Shown here in pieces: positions 62,987-64,000 of a stretch of DNA of 64,000 bases. This DNA is from Streptomyces sp. NBC_01235 (GTDB lineage Bacteria > Actinomycetota > Actinomycetes > Streptomycetales > Streptomycetaceae): contig NZ_CP108513.1 in assembly GCF_035989285.1 (NCBI RefSeq), positions 1,674,001-1,738,000 on the forward strand, written 5' to 3'. The translations under genes and the position numbers were made by a program. The notes beneath the pieces were generated by a model. It ran no database searches. It was not told where the DNA came from and saw only the letters and a program-made list of their open reading frames with translations. Positions within the stretch are counted from its first letter, which is position 1. Every line of letters begins with the position of its first letter.

Positions 62987-64000
62987 CCACTCAGTCCAGC
63001 CAGTCCAGCAAGTCCGCCCAGTCCACTCGGTCCGCGATACGCCCGCAGGTCCGCGGAATCTCCGCGAGCACGTTCATGCTGCTCGCCGCCTGGGTCGTCG
63101 CGTCCCTCGAGGGCTACGACCTCGCCGTGTACGGAGTCTCCGTCCCCGCGATCCTGGGCGACCCCTCGCTCGGCATCGACAAGGCCGAGGCCGGCACCAT
63201 CGGCTCGCTCGTCGGCATCGGGATGCTGATCGGCGCGGCCCTCGCCGGAGCACTCGTCCACCGCACCGGCCCGCGCCGGCTCCTGCTCACCGGGACCGCC
63301 GTGTTCTCGGTCGGGATGGCGGTCTGCGCTGCTGCGGGCGGCGTCCCGTCCTTCGGCGCCGGACGCCTGGTCGTCGGCCTCGGCCTCGGCGTCGTACTGC
63401 CGACGATCAACGCCTTCGTCGCCGACCTCAGCGAGCCGGGCCGCCGCAGCCGCAACGTCGCCCTGATCATGAGCGGCTACGCGGCCGGTGCCCTGCTCTC
63501 CCCGCTGCTCGGCACCGCCCTGCTGCCCGACGTCTCGTACCGCTGGATGTACGTGATCGGCGTGCTCCCCGTGTTCCTGGCCGTACCGCTCGTGCTGCGG
63601 CTCCCGGAGAGCCCGTTCCACCTCAGCCGTACGGGCCGCACGGCCGAGGCCCGGATGGTGGAGGAGCAGCTCGGCCTCGCTCCGTCGGACGCCTCGCCGG
63701 CCTCGGACCCGGGCCGCTGGCTCGGCCTCGGCTCGCTGCTGACGGGCGGGCTCGCGGTCTCGACGGTGCTCTTCTGGGCCATGTCCTTCTGCGGACTGCT
63801 CCTCGTCTTCGGCATCAGCACCTGGCTGCCCAGCATCATGCAGGCCGCGGGCTTCTCCCTCGGCTCGGCGCTGCTGCAGACGGCGGCGATGTGGCTGGGC
63901 GTCGGCGTCGGCGCCATAGTCGGCGGCCGGGTCGCGGACGCGCTCGGTGCCAAGCGTGTGGTGGTCGTCGCGTTCCTGGTCGGCACGCTGAGCCTGGTCG
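62983..64000 (+). CDS. MFS aromatic-acid transporter (AAHS type), 3' end outside window
   Basis: At least 339 residues; ATG 62983 overlaps the hydroxylase stop (ATGA). After a 30-residue Ser/Gln-rich head come helices starting LLAAWVVASLEGYDLAVYGV. The acidic GYD motif in helix 1 is the mark of the aromatic acid:H+ symporter group (PcaK, BenK). LVHRTGPRRLLLTG is the loop 2-3 motif, and about eight or nine of twelve helices are present before the edge. It probably imports the substrate of the decarboxylase. The remaining pathway genes (hydroxyquinol dioxygenase, maleylacetate reductase) would be expected downstream. Confidence 0.9.
   Translation, partial: MTTQSSQSSKSAQSTRSAIRPQVRGISASTFMLLAAWVVASLEGYDLAVYGVSVPAILGDPSLGIDKAEAGTIGSLVGIGMLIGAALAGALVHRTGPRRLLLTGTAVFSVGMAVCAAAGGVPSFGAGRLVVGLGLGVVLPTINAFVADLSEPGRRSRNVALIMSGYAAGALLSPLLGTALLPDVSYRWMYVIGVLPVFLAVPLVLRLPESPFHLSRTGRTAEARMVEEQLGLAPSDASPASDPGRWLGLGSLLTGGLAVSTVLFWAMSFCGLLLVFGISTWLPSIMQAAGFSLGSALLQTAAMWLGVGVGAIVGGRVADALGAKRVVVVAFLVGTLSLV

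Overview
The window is high-GC actinobacterial DNA, almost certainly a Streptomyces chromosome in an accessory, catabolic region. The reasons are GC-rich third codon positions, frequent GTG and TTG starts, Tat-type secretion signals, CBM2/ricin/AbfB-decorated glycoside hydrolases, CebR-type boxes (TGGGAGCGCTCCCA) and gene sets known from streptomycetes. No tRNA, rRNA, CRISPR array or intact mobile element was seen.

Layout. 1-2.4 kb: end of a myo-inositol cluster (iolD end, iolA/mmsA) followed by a frameshifted sugar transporter. 2.4-12.5 kb: a mixed and partly decayed zone. It holds an aldo/keto reductase ghost overlapping an intact GntR gene, a P450 ghost, a CHAT-protease/TPR protein with a small divergent partner, an IS5-like remnant, a frameshifted LysE exporter, a HAD phosphatase, a second GntR regulator, and a patchwork of truncated genes (ABC binding protein, beta-helix/discoidin/ricin glycosidase, MMPL transporter, Tat signal fragment). 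12.6-21.3 kb: secreted GH29 alpha-L-fucosidases and GH43 enzymes. 21.5-28.8 kb: cellulose block (GH6-CBM2, GH48 ghost, CebR-like LacI regulator, GH12-CBM2, expansin-like protein) carrying CebR boxes. 29.1-44.8 kb: a third GH29 fucosidase, a tightly overlapped nine-gene operon for oxidative L-fucose catabolism ending in LutABC-type lactate oxidation, a divergent sugar ABC importer, and its GntR regulator. 45.5-49.3 kb: xylan pair (GH43 and a GH10-GH62 fusion) behind CGAAA-TTTCG palindromes. 49.7-59.3 kb: salicylate to gentisate pathway via CoA thioesters, with a PaaX-like regulator. 59.3-64 kb: start of a probable gamma-resorcylate cluster (IclR regulator, decarboxylase, flavin hydroxylase, AAHS transporter cut by the window edge).

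How the parts work together. A near-palindromic 15-mer, ATACATCSGATGTAT, occurs in seven copies (each 13/15). Copies lie about 100-250 bp upstream of all three fucosidases, the ricin-type GH43, the fucose operon and the ABC importer. This ties extracellular release of L-fucose, its import, oxidation to pyruvate plus L-lactate, and lactate oxidation into one predicted regulon. The FadR-type GntR encoded after the importer is the best candidate regulator. The GH43 resembles exo-beta-1,3-galactanases, so fucosylated arabinogalactan is a plausible natural substrate. The cellulose and xylan blocks have their own operator types. The two aromatic blocks end the window.

Limits: functions are assigned by reading motifs and recalling families, with no searches. 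Start sites were chosen from Shine-Dalgarno spacing and stop/start overlaps. Operator and terminator calls are by eye.
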